A DNA stretch of 46,237 nucleotides, from NCBI GenBank assembly GCA_902606445.1, contig CACLGJ010000006.1, positions 1 through 46,237 on the forward strand, written 5' to 3'. Under the pieces are notes generated by a model that ran no database searches, was not told the origin of the DNA, and saw nothing but the letters and a program-made list of their open reading frames with translations. Shown one piece after another: positions 37,593-46,237 of this stretch (position 1 is the stretch's first letter; every line of letters starts with the position of its first letter). The stretch is from an uncultured Pelagibacteraceae bacterium. GTDB lineage: Bacteria; Pseudomonadota; Alphaproteobacteria; Pelagibacterales; Pelagibacteraceae. The translations under genes were made by a program, and so were the position numbers.

Positions 37593-38156
37593 CTATAATC
37601 TTGACGCAGCGTCGTTCATCCACGAAAATAAATGTTGCGAAAAAGAACGTCTTACAAATAAATTTACTATATTCTTATCTTGATTATGAACAATTATGCC
37701 AATTTTGGCCAGAATTGTCTGAATAACTGCACCTTTTTTATTTTGAAAATTATTAAAATTGAAAGGGGATCCAGTTTGAAATAATTCATAAATCTTATTC
37801 CCTTTCAGATTAATCATTACAAATTGATCTGAAACATCTGTAATTGCACCAAGATTAATTTTTGAAATTTTATTATTTAAAAGTTTCTCAGTATCGTAAT
37901 CATTTGTATTTTCATCAATTGGTTTATTTGAAAAAAGCATCCATTCATCTGGACTTAACCATAGAGCTGTTAATTTATCACTTTGAGTAGAAGTATTAGA
38001 TTCAGTGGGTAAAAGAATGTTTAAAGCTTTGCCGAAAGCTGAAATAAATTCTCTTTTTTTTCCTCTTATAATTAATTTCATAATAGGTTTTATTTCTTCT
38101 ATTTGGAGATCTTGAAAAGATTTTTTTTCAGGTAAAGCTTGATTATAATTAAGCAT
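37593..38156 (-). CDS. soxG: sarcosine oxidase gamma subunit
   Basis: SoxG is the small gamma subunit of heterotetrameric sarcosine oxidase. The 187-residue protein is poorly conserved but has the SoxG/GcvT-like pattern TALWLSPDEWMLFS, AITDVSDQFVMINLKG, YELFQTGSPFNF and the C-terminal FVRRSFSQHLFSWMNDAA. Its identity is supported by position: it overlaps the soxA stop by 8 bp and ends the soxBDAG run. Length is typical (about 190-200). Confidence 0.92.
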   Translation of the reverse strand: MLNYNQALPEKKSFQDLQIEEIKPIMKLIIRGKKREFISAFGKALNILLPTESNTSTQSDKLTALWLSPDEWMLFSNKPIDENTNDYDTEKLLNNKISKINLGAITDVSDQFVMINLKGNKIYELFQTGSPFNFNNFQNKKGAVIQTILAKIGIIVHNQDKNIVNLFVRRSFSQHLFSWMNDAASRL

Positions 38157-41154
38157 TTAATCTTTTATTCTCCTTATCTAAAAAAACTGGATCAGCTACA
38201 ATTACATTTATATTCTTTTTTTCCATCGGTATTATTAATTTTTGTCCCATCATATTTTTTCCACCCCTAACAACACCCAATGCTATAGACTTTTTAAGGT
38301 TGGGGCTGTAATAACTTGATGTAACATGACCTAACATTTCGATAGGTGATTTATTTATATCAGCTACTATTTGTGCTCCTTCTTCTAATACTTCATTAGG
38401 ATCGTCAGTTAATAATCCAACAAGCTGTTTTCTATTTTCTTTAATAGTGTCAGATCTATATAGAGATCTTTTTCCAATAAAATCATATTTCTTTTTGCTT
38501 ACAATCCAATCCATCTGTAAATCAATAGGAGTCATTGTAGCATCAGTATCTTGGCCAACAATTATGAAACCTTTCTCAGCTCTGAGTAAATGCATTGTTT
38601 CAGTACCGTACGGTGTAATATTATAATCTTTTCCTGCTTCCATACATTTTTCCCAAACTGATTTACCATAATTAGCTTGAATGTTAATTTCATAACTATG
38701 TTCTCCAGTAAAACTAATTCTCATAACTCTACAATTAATATTACCAATTTTTGCATTCTTAAATGACATGTGTGGAAAATTCTCATCTGATAAATCTAAA
38801 TCTGGAATAACTTGAGATACAATCTTTTTACTATTAGGACCACATACACTTACTGTTGCAAAATGATCTGTTACCGATGTTAAATAAACATCTAATTCAG
38901 GCCATTCTGTTTGCAGGTAATCTTCTAATTTACCCATTACATTAGCTGCCCCACCTGTTGTTGTTGTCATTATATAATGATTTTCATCTAATCGAGTAGT
39001 AACACCATCATCATAGACCATACCATCTTCATTGAGCATTAAACCGTAACGACATTTACCAACTGCAAGTTTCGACCAAGCATTTGTGTAAATACGATTT
39101 AAAAATTCAGAAGCATCGGTTCCTTGAATATCAATTTTACCGAGAGTAGATGCATCTAAAATTCCAGCACCTTCCCTTGCTGCTTTACTTTCTCTTTGAA
39201 CAGCGTCGTGCATATTTTCATTTTCTTTTGGATAATACCAAGCTCTTTTCCATTGACCTACATTTTCGAACTCTGCCTTATGATCTATATGCCAATCATG
39301 GATTGGAGTTTTTCTAAATATATCGAAATATTCTCCAACATTTCTTCCAACTATAGTTCCAAATGTTAAAGGAGTGTAGGGTGGTCTAAAAGTTGTAGTA
39401 CCTAGTTCGCCCATTTTAGCTCCGGCTGTTTCAGAAACAATTCCAAGAGCATGCATATTTCCTAGTTTACCTTGATCAGTACCCATCCCTGTGGTTGTAT
39501 ACCTTTTAACGTGTTCGATTGATCTAAAACCTTCTCTTAAAGCTAATTTAATATCTTTAGCAGTTGCGTCGTTTTGATAATCTACAAAAGATTTTGTTTT
39601 ACCTAAAATTTTATCTGATGGTAATAACCAAATGTTTCTTTTTGATTTGTTAGTTGAGGATGAAACTTCTAAGTTATCATAATCTGTATTTTTTATTTTT
39701 AAATATTTAATTAAAGATTTTGGAGTATTTCTTAAAATTTCATCTAAAGTAAAATCACCATTACATGCCCCAATACTCAACTGGTCTGATGGATAAATAT
39801 TCGGTAAAAACACTTGATCATCTTCTCTAAATTTTAATTTTCCTCCAGATTGCGTAAATAAATGAACAGCAGGTGTCCATCCACCAGATACACCTAAACA
39901 ATCACAAGATAAAATTATTTTAGGACCCACAACTTTTTGTCCATCTTTAGAAAGTTGCATAATAGAAATTTTATTAATTCTCTTATACCCAAAAGTATTT
40001 GCTACAGTATAACCTTTAAATATTTTAATATTATTTTTTTCTACTTCGTAAATCAGTTTAGAATTCACTTCCTCTCTATTATCAATTATTGCTTCAATAT
40101 TAATTCCTTTTTGAATAAGACTAATAGCAGTTTCATATGCACTGTCGTTATTAGTAAAAAGGATATTTTTTTCACCACAAGCCACTCCAAAATAATCAGC
40201 AAATTTTTTAATTGCTGAAGAAAGTAAAATTCCTGGACGATCATTATTATCAAAAATCATAGGTCTTTCTATTGATCCCGTAGCCGTGATTACCTTTTTC
40301 GCTCTTATTTTAAGTAGTTTATGTCTTGTTTTATCATTTCTTTGATTCATAGGTAAATGATCAGTCAAATTTTCACGGGCTAATAAAAAGTTATAACCAT
40401 GAAAAGCAGCAACACTTGTCCTTGTTTTAATCTCTAAATTTTTTAACTTTTTTATTTCATTGATTTCTTTTTCTAACCAAGAACCTGAATTCTGGTTATT
40501 AATTTTAAAATGATCTGAATTTTGATATATAGTTGAACCTCCAAGATTTGGTTTTTCTTCTACTAAAAGCGTCTTTAAACCATTTTTAGCAGCTATTTTA
40601 GCAGCCATGATTCCTGAAATACCAGCTCCAATTATTAAAACATCACAATGAATATATTTATGCTCGTAAATATCTGGATCTGGTTTAGTTGGTGATTTAC
40701 CTAAACCTGCAGATCTTCTTATGAAATATTCATATTTCTCCCAAAAACTTGCAGGCCACATAAAAGTTTTATAATAAAATCCTGCAGGCAGTAGGGGTGA
40801 TAAAAGATTGTTAATTCCACCAATATCAAAGTTTACACTTGGCCAGCAATTTTGACTTGAAGCTTCTAAACCTTCATATATTTCAATTTCAGTCGCTCTC
40901 ACATTTGGTTCTGTTCTAGATGAATCATTATGTAGTTGGACAATAGCATTTGGTTCCTCTGAGCCAGCAGTCATAATACCTCTTGGTCTATGGTATTTAA
41001 AACTTCTTCCAATTAAATGAATATCATTTGCTAAAAGAGCAGAGGCTAATGTATCACCTTTAAACCCATAATAAGTTGATCCATTAAATTTAAATGAGAT
41101 TCTATAAGTTTCATCGATTGCTTTTCCCGTTTTTAATCTTAAATTTTTTGTCAT
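38149..41154 (-). CDS. soxA: sarcosine oxidase alpha subunit
   Basis: SoxA carries the NAD site and the tetrahydrofolate site, coupling sarcosine demethylation to 5,10-methylene-THF formation. The 1001-residue protein has an N-terminal ferredoxin-like fold (about 15-100; FKGDTLASALLANDIHLIGR) without the Fe-S cysteines, as is usual for SoxA; a Rossmann domain starting DVLIIGAGISGIMAAKIAAK (GxGxxG at 176-181); and a C-terminal GcvT-like aminomethyltransferase domain from about residue 610 (REGAGILDASTLGKIDIQG). Size is typical. It begins 3 bp after soxD. Confidence 0.96.
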   Translation of the reverse strand: MTKNLRLKTGKAIDETYRISFKFNGSTYYGFKGDTLASALLANDIHLIGRSFKYHRPRGIMTAGSEEPNAIVQLHNDSSRTEPNVRATEIEIYEGLEASSQNCWPSVNFDIGGINNLLSPLLPAGFYYKTFMWPASFWEKYEYFIRRSAGLGKSPTKPDPDIYEHKYIHCDVLIIGAGISGIMAAKIAAKNGLKTLLVEEKPNLGGSTIYQNSDHFKINNQNSGSWLEKEINEIKKLKNLEIKTRTSVAAFHGYNFLLARENLTDHLPMNQRNDKTRHKLLKIRAKKVITATGSIERPMIFDNNDRPGILLSSAIKKFADYFGVACGEKNILFTNNDSAYETAISLIQKGINIEAIIDNREEVNSKLIYEVEKNNIKIFKGYTVANTFGYKRINKISIMQLSKDGQKVVGPKIILSCDCLGVSGGWTPAVHLFTQSGGKLKFREDDQVFLPNIYPSDQLSIGACNGDFTLDEILRNTPKSLIKYLKIKNTDYDNLEVSSSTNKSKRNIWLLPSDKILGKTKSFVDYQNDATAKDIKLALREGFRSIEHVKRYTTTGMGTDQGKLGNMHALGIVSETAGAKMGELGTTTFRPPYTPLTFGTIVGRNVGEYFDIFRKTPIHDWHIDHKAEFENVGQWKRAWYYPKENENMHDAVQRESKAAREGAGILDASTLGKIDIQGTDASEFLNRIYTNAWSKLAVGKCRYGLMLNEDGMVYDDGVTTRLDENHYIMTTTTGGAANVMGKLEDYLQTEWPELDVYLTSVTDHFATVSVCGPNSKKIVSQVIPDLDLSDENFPHMSFKNAKIGNINCRVMRISFTGEHSYEINIQANYGKSVWEKCMEAGKDYNITPYGTETMHLLRAEKGFIIVGQDTDATMTPIDLQMDWIVSKKKYDFIGKRSLYRSDTIKENRKQLVGLLTDDPNEVLEEGAQIVADINKSPIEMLGHVTSSYYSPNLKKSIALGVVRGGKNMMGQKLIIPMEKKNINVIVADPVFLDKENKRLNA

Positions 41155-41157
41155 TAA

Positions 41158-41433
41158 TTAATCTACAGGTGGTTTTTCGCCCATTTTATAAACTGCTTTT
41201 ATTTCATCATTTGAAGTATCACGAACCATATTAAACCATTTTCTACATCCATGAGTATGGTTCCACCTTTCAAACTGTATTCCTTTAATATTTTTTCTCA
41301 TAAAAAGATATTCTGCCCACTCATCATCACTAAGTTCAGTAGGCTGTTTAGGTCTTACTATATGTGCTTCACCACCAGCTTTAAATTCACTTTGTTCTCT
41401 TTCTCCACAATATGGACAATTAATTATGAACAT
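41158..41433 (-). CDS. soxD: sarcosine oxidase delta subunit (zinc-binding)
   Basis: SoxD is the small zinc-containing delta subunit. The 91-residue protein has CPYCGERE at residues 6-13, the EWAEYLFMRKNIKG segment and the HTHGCRKWFNMVRD motif; Cys6, Cys9, His59 and Cys63 fit the known zinc ligands of the family. Its ATG overlaps the soxB stop by one base, so it is translationally coupled to soxB. Confidence 0.95.
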   Translation of the reverse strand: MFIINCPYCGEREQSEFKAGGEAHIVRPKQPTELSDDEWAEYLFMRKNIKGIQFERWNHTHGCRKWFNMVRDTSNDEIKAVYKMGEKPPVD

Positions 41434-42686
41434 TAGTGTGCTACAGCTGCTGCACCGTGTTCGTCCACAAGATCACCGCTAACAAATCTATTTATGTTAA
41501 AAGCAGTATTAAGTTTGTGAGGTTCATCATTAGCAATTGTATGTGCAAATAAATCACCCGATCCAGGTGTTGCTTTAAATCCTCCAGTACCCCAACCACA
41601 GTTAAAATATAAACCTTTAACAGATGTTTTGCTTACGATTGGACTAGCATCTGGACAAATATCAACAATTCCTCCCCATTGTCTTAACATTCTCATTCGA
41701 CTAAATATTGGATATAGTTCTAAAATCGCATTTAAAGTTCCTTCAACAATATCATGACTTCCTTTTTGAGAATAAGATACATAATCATCTGTTCCAGCAC
41801 CGATTACAAGCTCTCCTTTGTCAGATTGACTAACATAGGCATGAACAGCGTTAGACATAACAACTGTATCAATAATTGGTTTTACAGGTTCAGAAACCAA
41901 AGCTTGCAAAGGTTTACTTTCTAATGGAAGTTTTAGGCCTGCCATCTCTGCAATAACACTTGAATGTCCAGCAGCAACCACACCAATTTTTTTTGTTTTA
42001 ATAAAACCTTTTGTTGTTTCTAAACCTTCAACAACATCACCATTTCTTTTGATGCCTTTAACTTCACAGTTTTGGATAATATCAACACCCATTTCATCAG
42101 CACCTCTTGCATAACCCCACGCTACAGCATCGTGTCTAGCTGTGCCAGCTCTTCTTTGTAAAGTACCACCTAAAACAGGGTATCTAATATCAGGAGACGT
42201 ATTTATAATAGGGCAAAATTTTTTAACTTCTTCTGAATTAAGATAAACAGCATCGATACCGTTTAATCTGTTAGCATGAGTTCTTCTTTTTAAATCTCTA
42301 ACATCTTGGAGGTTATGAGCCAAATTCATTACACCTCTTTGACTAAACATAACATTATAATTTAATTCTTGTGATAAACCTTCCCAAATTTTTAAAGCAT
42401 GGTCATAGAGACCTGCGCTTGCATCCCATAAATAATTTGATCTTATAATTGTGGTGTTTCTTCCAGTATTACCACCACCAATCCATCCTTTTTCGACAAC
42501 AGCAATATTTTTCATGTCATGTTTTTTAGCTAAATAATACGCAGTAGCTAAACCGTGACCACCACCACCAACTATAACGGCATCATATTCTTTTTTTGGA
42601 GTAGGATCTTTCCATGCTTTCTCCCAATTTTCATGATACGAAAAAGCATTTCTTATAAGTGAAAATATTGAGTATTTTTTTTTCAT
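41433..42686 (-). CDS. soxB: sarcosine oxidase beta subunit
   Basis: SoxB binds FAD and covalent FMN and oxidises sarcosine to the imine. The protein has the dinucleotide motif [40 protein letters not shown], the segment [20 protein letters not shown] where the His (residue 185) is the expected FMN attachment site, and the C-terminal [18 protein letters not shown] choose ATG 42686 (417 residues; [16 protein letters not shown] aligns with family N-termini) over an in-frame ATG 11 codons upstream at 42719. It is the first gene of soxBDAG. Confidence 0.95.
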   Translation of the reverse strand: MKKKYSIFSLIRNAFSYHENWEKAWKDPTPKKEYDAVIVGGGGHGLATAYYLAKKHDMKNIAVVEKGWIGGGNTGRNTTIIRSNYLWDASAGLYDHALKIWEGLSQELNYNVMFSQRGVMNLAHNLQDVRDLKRRTHANRLNGIDAVYLNSEEVKKFCPIINTSPDIRYPVLGGTLQRRAGTARHDAVAWGYARGADEMGVDIIQNCEVKGIKRNGDVVEGLETTKGFIKTKKIGVVAAGHSSVIAEMAGLKLPLESKPLQALVSEPVKPIIDTVVMSNAVHAYVSQSDKGELVIGAGTDDYVSYSQKGSHDIVEGTLNAILELYPIFSRMRMLRQWGGIVDICPDASPIVSKTSVKGLYFNCGWGTGGFKATPGSGDLFAHTIANDEPHKLNTAFNINRFVSGDLVDEHGAAAVAH

Positions 42687-42713
42687 AGAATTCTGAATAA
42701 TTACTTTATAAAT

Positions 42714-42727
42714 ATTCAATATTCAAT
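42714..42727. repeat. tandem ATTCAAT x2 between soxB and tRNA-Ser
   Basis: Two exact adjacent copies of the 7-mer ATTCAAT lie in the 63 bp divergent gap before soxB. This gap must contain the soxB promoter and the tRNA promoter. With only two copies in A+T-rich DNA, chance is a real possibility. Confidence 0.35.
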
Positions 42728-42749
42728 ACAATCAAATGTGTTAAAATAT

Positions 42750-42841
42750 GGAAGAGTGGGTGAGAGGCTGAAACCAGTCGTTTGCTAAATGACCGTGCGA
42801 GGAAACTTGTACCGAGGGTTCGAATCCCTCCTCTTCCGCCA
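42750..42841 (+). tRNA. tRNA-Ser (anticodon GCU)
   Basis: The acceptor stem GGAAGAG (42750-42756) pairs with CTCTTCC (42831-42837), followed by G and an encoded CCA (42839-42841). The anticodon arm GTCGT/ATGAC closes the loop TTGCTAA, giving anticodon GCT, which reads AGC/AGU serine codons. A long class II variable arm (CGTGCGAGGAAACTTGTACCG region) and the T arm GAGGG-TTCGAAT-CCCTC are present. The gene is on the plus strand between two minus-strand genes and ends 2 bp before the lytic transglycosylase stop. Confidence 0.97.
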
Positions 42842-42843
42842 CT

Positions 42844-45057
42844 TTAATATAAAGGCTCATTTTTGAAAAAATCCCTCATTTTAATAGGCCTTTGTTCCAA
42901 TATATATCTATAAACATTGTAATTTTCTAAAACTCTTTGAACGTAATTTCTTGTTTCTCTAAATTTGATTAGCTCAACCCAATTAACATAATCGATTTGT
43001 TTTTTTTGAGGATCTTTATTTATTTTCTTCCAATATTTAACTCTGTTGGGTCCTGCATTATATGCAGCAACAGCATACGGGTAAGCTCCATCATAATTTA
43101 ATATTAAACCTGCAATATAATGTGATCCTAAATTAATATTGTATTCAGGATCTGTTGTAAGTTTAGATTTCACGTATGGTAATTTTGCTTGTTTTGCGAC
43201 CAACTTGGCAGTATATGGCATTAATTGCATTAATCCTTTAGCACCTGCATGACTATTTGCACTTAGATCAAATTCACTTTCCTGTCTTATTATCGATAAG
43301 ATAAACGCACTTTCGGGAATTTTTCTTCCATTTATATATTTAGGTGTGCTTATTATTGGATAGTTATATTTGTTATGAAATCTTTTTTCATAAGAGGCAA
43401 TTTTTGCAATCTGTATTGCGAAATCAAATCTTTCTATATTTGTAGAAAGTTCTGATGCAAGAATTTCACTTCCTTTTTCTATATCATCATTTGCCAAATG
43501 CCTTAAGATAAATTTAGTATATTTGTCTTCATTAAGTTCATCTAAAAGATAAACTAATTTTACTAATTCTTTAGAATAAAAAATATCTCTGTATTTAGTA
43601 TCAACTTTTGCATCTTTAGGAAGTTCAAAATTTTCACTTGGATTTAACTCTAAAAAAGCAAGTTGCCCATAATATGTTGTTAAGTATTTAGAAGCCTCAC
43701 CAAACCATTTCATTGAATTTTCTTTTTCACCAAGTGATTTATAAGATTTTGCAAGCCAGTACGCACCTCGAGAAGTGCTTATGGGATAACTAACATTGTT
43801 ATAAAAATTTTGAAAATGTTCTTTAGAAAGCAATGGATCGTTTAAAAAACTTAAAGCAATCCAACCACTCATCCATTCTGCTGCTGCATAATCTGCGCCT
43901 TCAGTCATACCATGATTACTTGAAATTCTATATGCAAGCTCATATTTTTTTTTATAAATTAAAGATCTTGAAATTATTTCTCTCTCGATCCACCACTTGT
44001 CTGGTCTAACCAAGTAATCTTTAGTATTTTTTATCTTTAATAAAATTTCAGCAGAATCATCAACACGTCCTCTTTTCCTTCTCCATTTTAAACGATCATA
44101 ATTTAAACCTGCATCATTTTTAAAACGTTGAGGAACATTTTTAATCGCTTGATCAACTCCATAAGATTTACTCATTAGTAATTGCCTAGCATTGTAAAGA
44201 AGTTCATAATCTTTTGGAAGATAACGTAACATTCTTTTTAAATCCCAATATTTATTTTCCCAAGCCAAATAATCTGCTCTTTTTATATAATCATCAGCAT
44301 TAAGGTATTTTTTAAATTTCTTTCTAAAAAATCTTAGATCAGCTTTACTTAGTTCAGCAGTTATCCAGCCATCTTTAATAAGTTTTCTTCCTTTTTCAAC
44401 TTGACCTGATAGTACATAGCTTTCACCCAATATCATTTTACCATAACCACTTAAAGGCTGATTGTCCTGAAACCAATTAATAATTTTACCTGGCGAAATT
44501 TTTTCATTTGATATTTTATGTTCTGATAAATATTTTATTCTCCCAATTCTAGGGTAGTCTTTATTTACATTAATAAAATTCAAATAATCATAAAAAGATC
44601 CTTTATTTCCCTTAGTAAGAAGATGTCTCCATTGTATGAAATTGTAGATTGATTTATCTTTTGCTTTTTTTGCAGTATTAATGGCCACACTCCAATTTGC
44701 TTTTTTCATTTCTGTGACAGCCTTTTTTGCTATGGCAAAATCTTTTTTGCTATAATATTTTGATTTAATTTTCCTTAATTTGTTTTCTTTACCTGCAATT
44801 AATGGTTTTTTCTTAGGTATTAAATATTTTGGTTTTTTTGTCTCTTTTTCAATAATTTCATTATTAACAATCTTTTTTTCTATTTTTTTTGGTTTAGGCA
44901 GAGGTTTTAAGATATTAACTAAAACTTTTTTTTTAAGTTCGCTATCTGATAATAATGGCTTTTTAAGTGGTACAATTTTTAAATTTTCAGACGCAAAAGT
45001 TAAATGATAAAAACCCACAAATAAAGTTAGAGTAATTAATAGTATTTTTTTTTGCAT
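42844..45057 (-). CDS. slt: soluble lytic murein transglycosylase (Slt type)
   Basis: The enzyme cleaves peptidoglycan glycan strands with formation of 1,6-anhydroMurNAc in the periplasm. I place the start at ATG 45057, which gives a signal peptide MQKKILLITLTLFVGFYHLT; an in-frame TTG at 45081 is less likely. After a Lys/Pro-rich linker comes a long alpha-helical superhelical region (about 110-560), then the SLT domain with AFILSIIRQESEFDLSANS (Glu593 as the catalytic acid), GAKGLMQLMPYTAKLVAK and YAVAAYNAGPNRVKYW. At 737 residues it is in the Slt70 size class. It diverges from dapA over 42 bp. Confidence 0.94.
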   Translation of the reverse strand: MQKKILLITLTLFVGFYHLTFASENLKIVPLKKPLLSDSELKKKVLVNILKPLPKPKKIEKKIVNNEIIEKETKKPKYLIPKKKPLIAGKENKLRKIKSKYYSKKDFAIAKKAVTEMKKANWSVAINTAKKAKDKSIYNFIQWRHLLTKGNKGSFYDYLNFINVNKDYPRIGRIKYLSEHKISNEKISPGKIINWFQDNQPLSGYGKMILGESYVLSGQVEKGRKLIKDGWITAELSKADLRFFRKKFKKYLNADDYIKRADYLAWENKYWDLKRMLRYLPKDYELLYNARQLLMSKSYGVDQAIKNVPQRFKNDAGLNYDRLKWRRKRGRVDDSAEILLKIKNTKDYLVRPDKWWIEREIISRSLIYKKKYELAYRISSNHGMTEGADYAAAEWMSGWIALSFLNDPLLSKEHFQNFYNNVSYPISTSRGAYWLAKSYKSLGEKENSMKWFGEASKYLTTYYGQLAFLELNPSENFELPKDAKVDTKYRDIFYSKELVKLVYLLDELNEDKYTKFILRHLANDDIEKGSEILASELSTNIERFDFAIQIAKIASYEKRFHNKYNYPIISTPKYINGRKIPESAFILSIIRQESEFDLSANSHAGAKGLMQLMPYTAKLVAKQAKLPYVKSKLTTDPEYNINLGSHYIAGLILNYDGAYPYAVAAYNAGPNRVKYWKKINKDPQKKQIDYVNWVELIKFRETRNYVQRVLENYNVYRYILEQRPIKMRDFFKNEPLY

Positions 45058-45089
45058 ATTCTTTAGTATGTGAATCGACAATTTATGTT

Positions 45090-45101
45090 ATAAGATCTTA
45101 T
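45090..45101. repeat. 12-bp perfect palindrome overlapping the dapA start codon
   Basis: ATAAGATCTTAT reads the same on both strands and its last two bases are the AT of the dapA ATG. It shares the core AAGATCTT with the palindrome in the rpsM promoter spacer. It could be an operator or a translation-masking hairpin, but short A+T-rich palindromes also arise by chance. Confidence 0.35.
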
Positions 45102-45984
45102 GTTTAAAGGATCAAATGTTGCATTAATTACACCTTTTAAAAATGATAAACTTGATGATGAAACATATATCAAGTTAATTCATTTTCATATTGATAATGG
45201 TACAAATGGATTAGTTCCAGCTGGAACAACTGGTGAATCTCCAACCTTAAGTCATAGCGAACATGAGAGGGTAATAGAATTATGTGTTAAAGAAAGCAAT
45301 GGAAAGTTGCCTGTATTTGCTGGAACAGGTTCAAATTCAACTGAAGAGGCAATTTCTTTAACTAAACATGCGGAAAAAATAGGTGCAAATGGAGCTTTAG
45401 TTGTTACTCCATATTACAATAAACCTACACAAGAGGGCTTATATCAGCATTACAAAGCTATTAATGACAAATGTGGAATTCCAATTATAATTTATAATAT
45501 TCCTGGGAGATCAGTAATAGATATGTCTGTTGAAACAATGGCTAGATTATACGAGTTAAAGAATATTATTGGTGTAAAGGATGCAACAGGAGATTTGCAT
45601 AGAGTCGATATAACATTAAAAAAATTAGGAAAAGATTTTTTACAACTAACAGGTAATGATGACAATGCATTAGAGTTTAATAAAAAAGGTGGTGAAGGAG
45701 CTATAAGTGTTACAGCAAATATTGCTCCTAAACTTTGTGCAGAATTTCAAAAAACCTCAAATCCTAAAAATGCTTCTGTAAATCCTGAAGAAGCTGAAAG
45801 ACTTAATAAAATTTTGCACCCATTGCATGAAGCAATGTTTGTTGAAAGCAACCCTAGTCCTGTAAAATATGCAGCTAAGTTGTTAGATTTATGTGATGAT
45901 ACAGTTAGATTGCCATTAGTAAAAGTAACTGATGCAACTAAAGATATAGTTAAAAAAGCATTGAAAGCTGCCAAGCTAGTTTAA
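45100..45984 (+). CDS. dapA: 4-hydroxy-tetrahydrodipicolinate synthase
   Basis: DapA condenses pyruvate with aspartate semialdehyde, committing to lysine and diaminopimelate. The 294-residue protein has [44 protein letters not shown] with the catalytic Tyr132 and [11 protein letters not shown] with the Schiff-base Lys160, in a TIM-barrel of normal length. It is divergent from the murein transglycosylase, and both deal with peptidoglycan. Its TAA overlaps the smpB ATG by one base. Confidence 0.97.
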   Translation: MFKGSNVALITPFKNDKLDDETYIKLIHFHIDNGTNGLVPAGTTGESPTLSHSEHERVIELCVKESNGKLPVFAGTGSNSTEEAISLTKHAEKIGANGALVVTPYYNKPTQEGLYQHYKAINDKCGIPIIIYNIPGRSVIDMSVETMARLYELKNIIGVKDATGDLHRVDITLKKLGKDFLQLTGNDDNALEFNKKGGEGAISVTANIAPKLCAEFQKTSNPKNASVNPEEAERLNKILHPLHEAMFVESNPSPVKYAAKLLDLCDDTVRLPLVKVTDATKDIVKKALKAAKLV

Positions 45985-46237
45985 TGAAAAAAAAAACCAA
46001 TCCTGGTTTGAAAATCATTTGCCTGAATAGAAAAGCAAGTTTTAATTATTTCTTTGAAGATTTAATAGAAGCAGGAATTGTTTTAAAAGGATCTGAAATA
46101 AAATCTGTTAGGGAAGGAAAAATTAATATAGCAGACTCATATGCAGTGGAAAAAAATGGTGAAATAATTTTAATTAATGCACACATTGCTCAATACAAAC
46201 AAGCTAGTATCACTAATCACAATCCAATTGATGATAG
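45984..46237 (+). CDS. smpB: SsrA-binding protein SmpB, N-terminal part (3' end outside window)
   Basis: SmpB binds tmRNA and directs trans-translation of stalled ribosomes. The visible 84 complete codons encode [20 protein letters not shown], then [20 protein letters not shown] and [12 protein letters not shown], the SmpB signature with the (L/V)xGxExKSxR pattern. The gene starts on the last base of dapA and runs off the window edge without a stop. Confidence 0.95.
   Translation, partial: MKKKTNPGLKIICLNRKASFNYFFEDLIEAGIVLKGSEIKSVREGKINIADSYAVEKNGEIILINAHIAQYKQASITNHNPIDD

Noticed and set aside
36019-42686. sox-ABC block as a horizontally acquired island
   Set aside because: Base composition and lysine/asparagine-rich coding look the same as the rest of the window, and no mobility genes or flanking repeats are visible, so there is no direct evidence for transfer.
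42742-42747. TAAAAT as a -10 box for tRNA-Ser
   Set aside because: It ends only two bases before the mature tRNA 5' end, so transcription would start inside the tRNA.
1-46237. CRISPR arrays, insertion sequences, prophage or integrase genes, rRNA genes
   Set aside because: No regularly spaced repeats, transposase or integrase motifs, or rRNA sequence were seen on either strand.

Overview
This 46.2 kb window is very A+T-rich, carries almost no non-coding DNA (the longest gap without a gene is 167 bp), and is made of tightly abutting genes that often overlap by 1-17 bp in translationally coupled arrangements. Gene content and protein sequences (alphaproteobacterial-type ribosomal proteins, heterotetrameric sarcosine oxidase soxBDAG, a PyrB-linked dihydroorotase-like protein lacking metal ligands, lysine/asparagine/isoleucine-rich proteins) point to a streamlined marine alphaproteobacterium, most likely SAR11 (Pelagibacterales). 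The taxonomic call is inference from composition and familiarity with these families, not from a database search.

Region 1 (1-17086): information-processing superoperon. It begins inside rpoC, then after a 167 bp gap with a plausible promoter and two hairpins runs rpsL-rpsG-fusA-rpsJ-rplC-rplD-rplW-rplB-rpsS-rplV-rpsC-rplP-rpmC-rpsQ-rplN-rplX-rplE-rpsN-rpsH-rplF-rplR-rpsE-rplO-secY-adk with no gap above 11 bp. The str, S10 and spc operons are therefore fused end to end; tuf, rpmD (L30) and rpmJ (L36) are absent from their classical places. A 56 bp gap with a good promoter candidate precedes the alpha operon rpsM-rpsK-rpoA-rplQ, which overlaps a pseudouridine synthase gene.

Region 2 (17079-23444): rluC-like (+), lipB (-), mgtE (+), panC (-; apparently frameshifted near its 5' end), galU-ugd (+; UDP-glucose and UDP-glucuronate synthesis). 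Convergent pairs overlap at their 3' ends.

Region 3 (22983-29371, minus strand): ruvX, pyrB, catalytically degenerate pyrC-like (pyrX), plsY, topA, ridA-like, possibly one or two transcription units read right to left.

Region 4 (29422-36022, plus): gatC-gatA-gatB amidotransferase, a SAM O-methyltransferase, trhO-type rhodanese, a MATE exporter (TTG start), and a membrane-anchored SNase-like nuclease overlapping the exporter.

Region 5 (36019-42686, minus): sarcosine oxidase soxB-soxD-soxA-soxG followed by an amino-acid-type ABC binding protein and a permease with no ATPase gene nearby. Sarcosine oxidation yields glycine, 5,10-methylene-THF and H2O2, fitting methylated-osmolyte (glycine betaine/DMG/sarcosine) use.

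Region 6 (42750-46237): tRNA-Ser(GCU) (+), a soluble lytic transglycosylase (-), dapA (+), and the 5' part of smpB (+), cut by the window edge.

I found no mobile element, CRISPR array, prophage, rRNA or obvious new defence or biosynthetic system. The observations most worth a second look are the panC frameshift, the metal-ligand-less PyrC homologue, the structured leader before rpsL in an operon that lacks the usual regulatory spacers, and the ATPase-less ABC genes downstream of soxBDAG.
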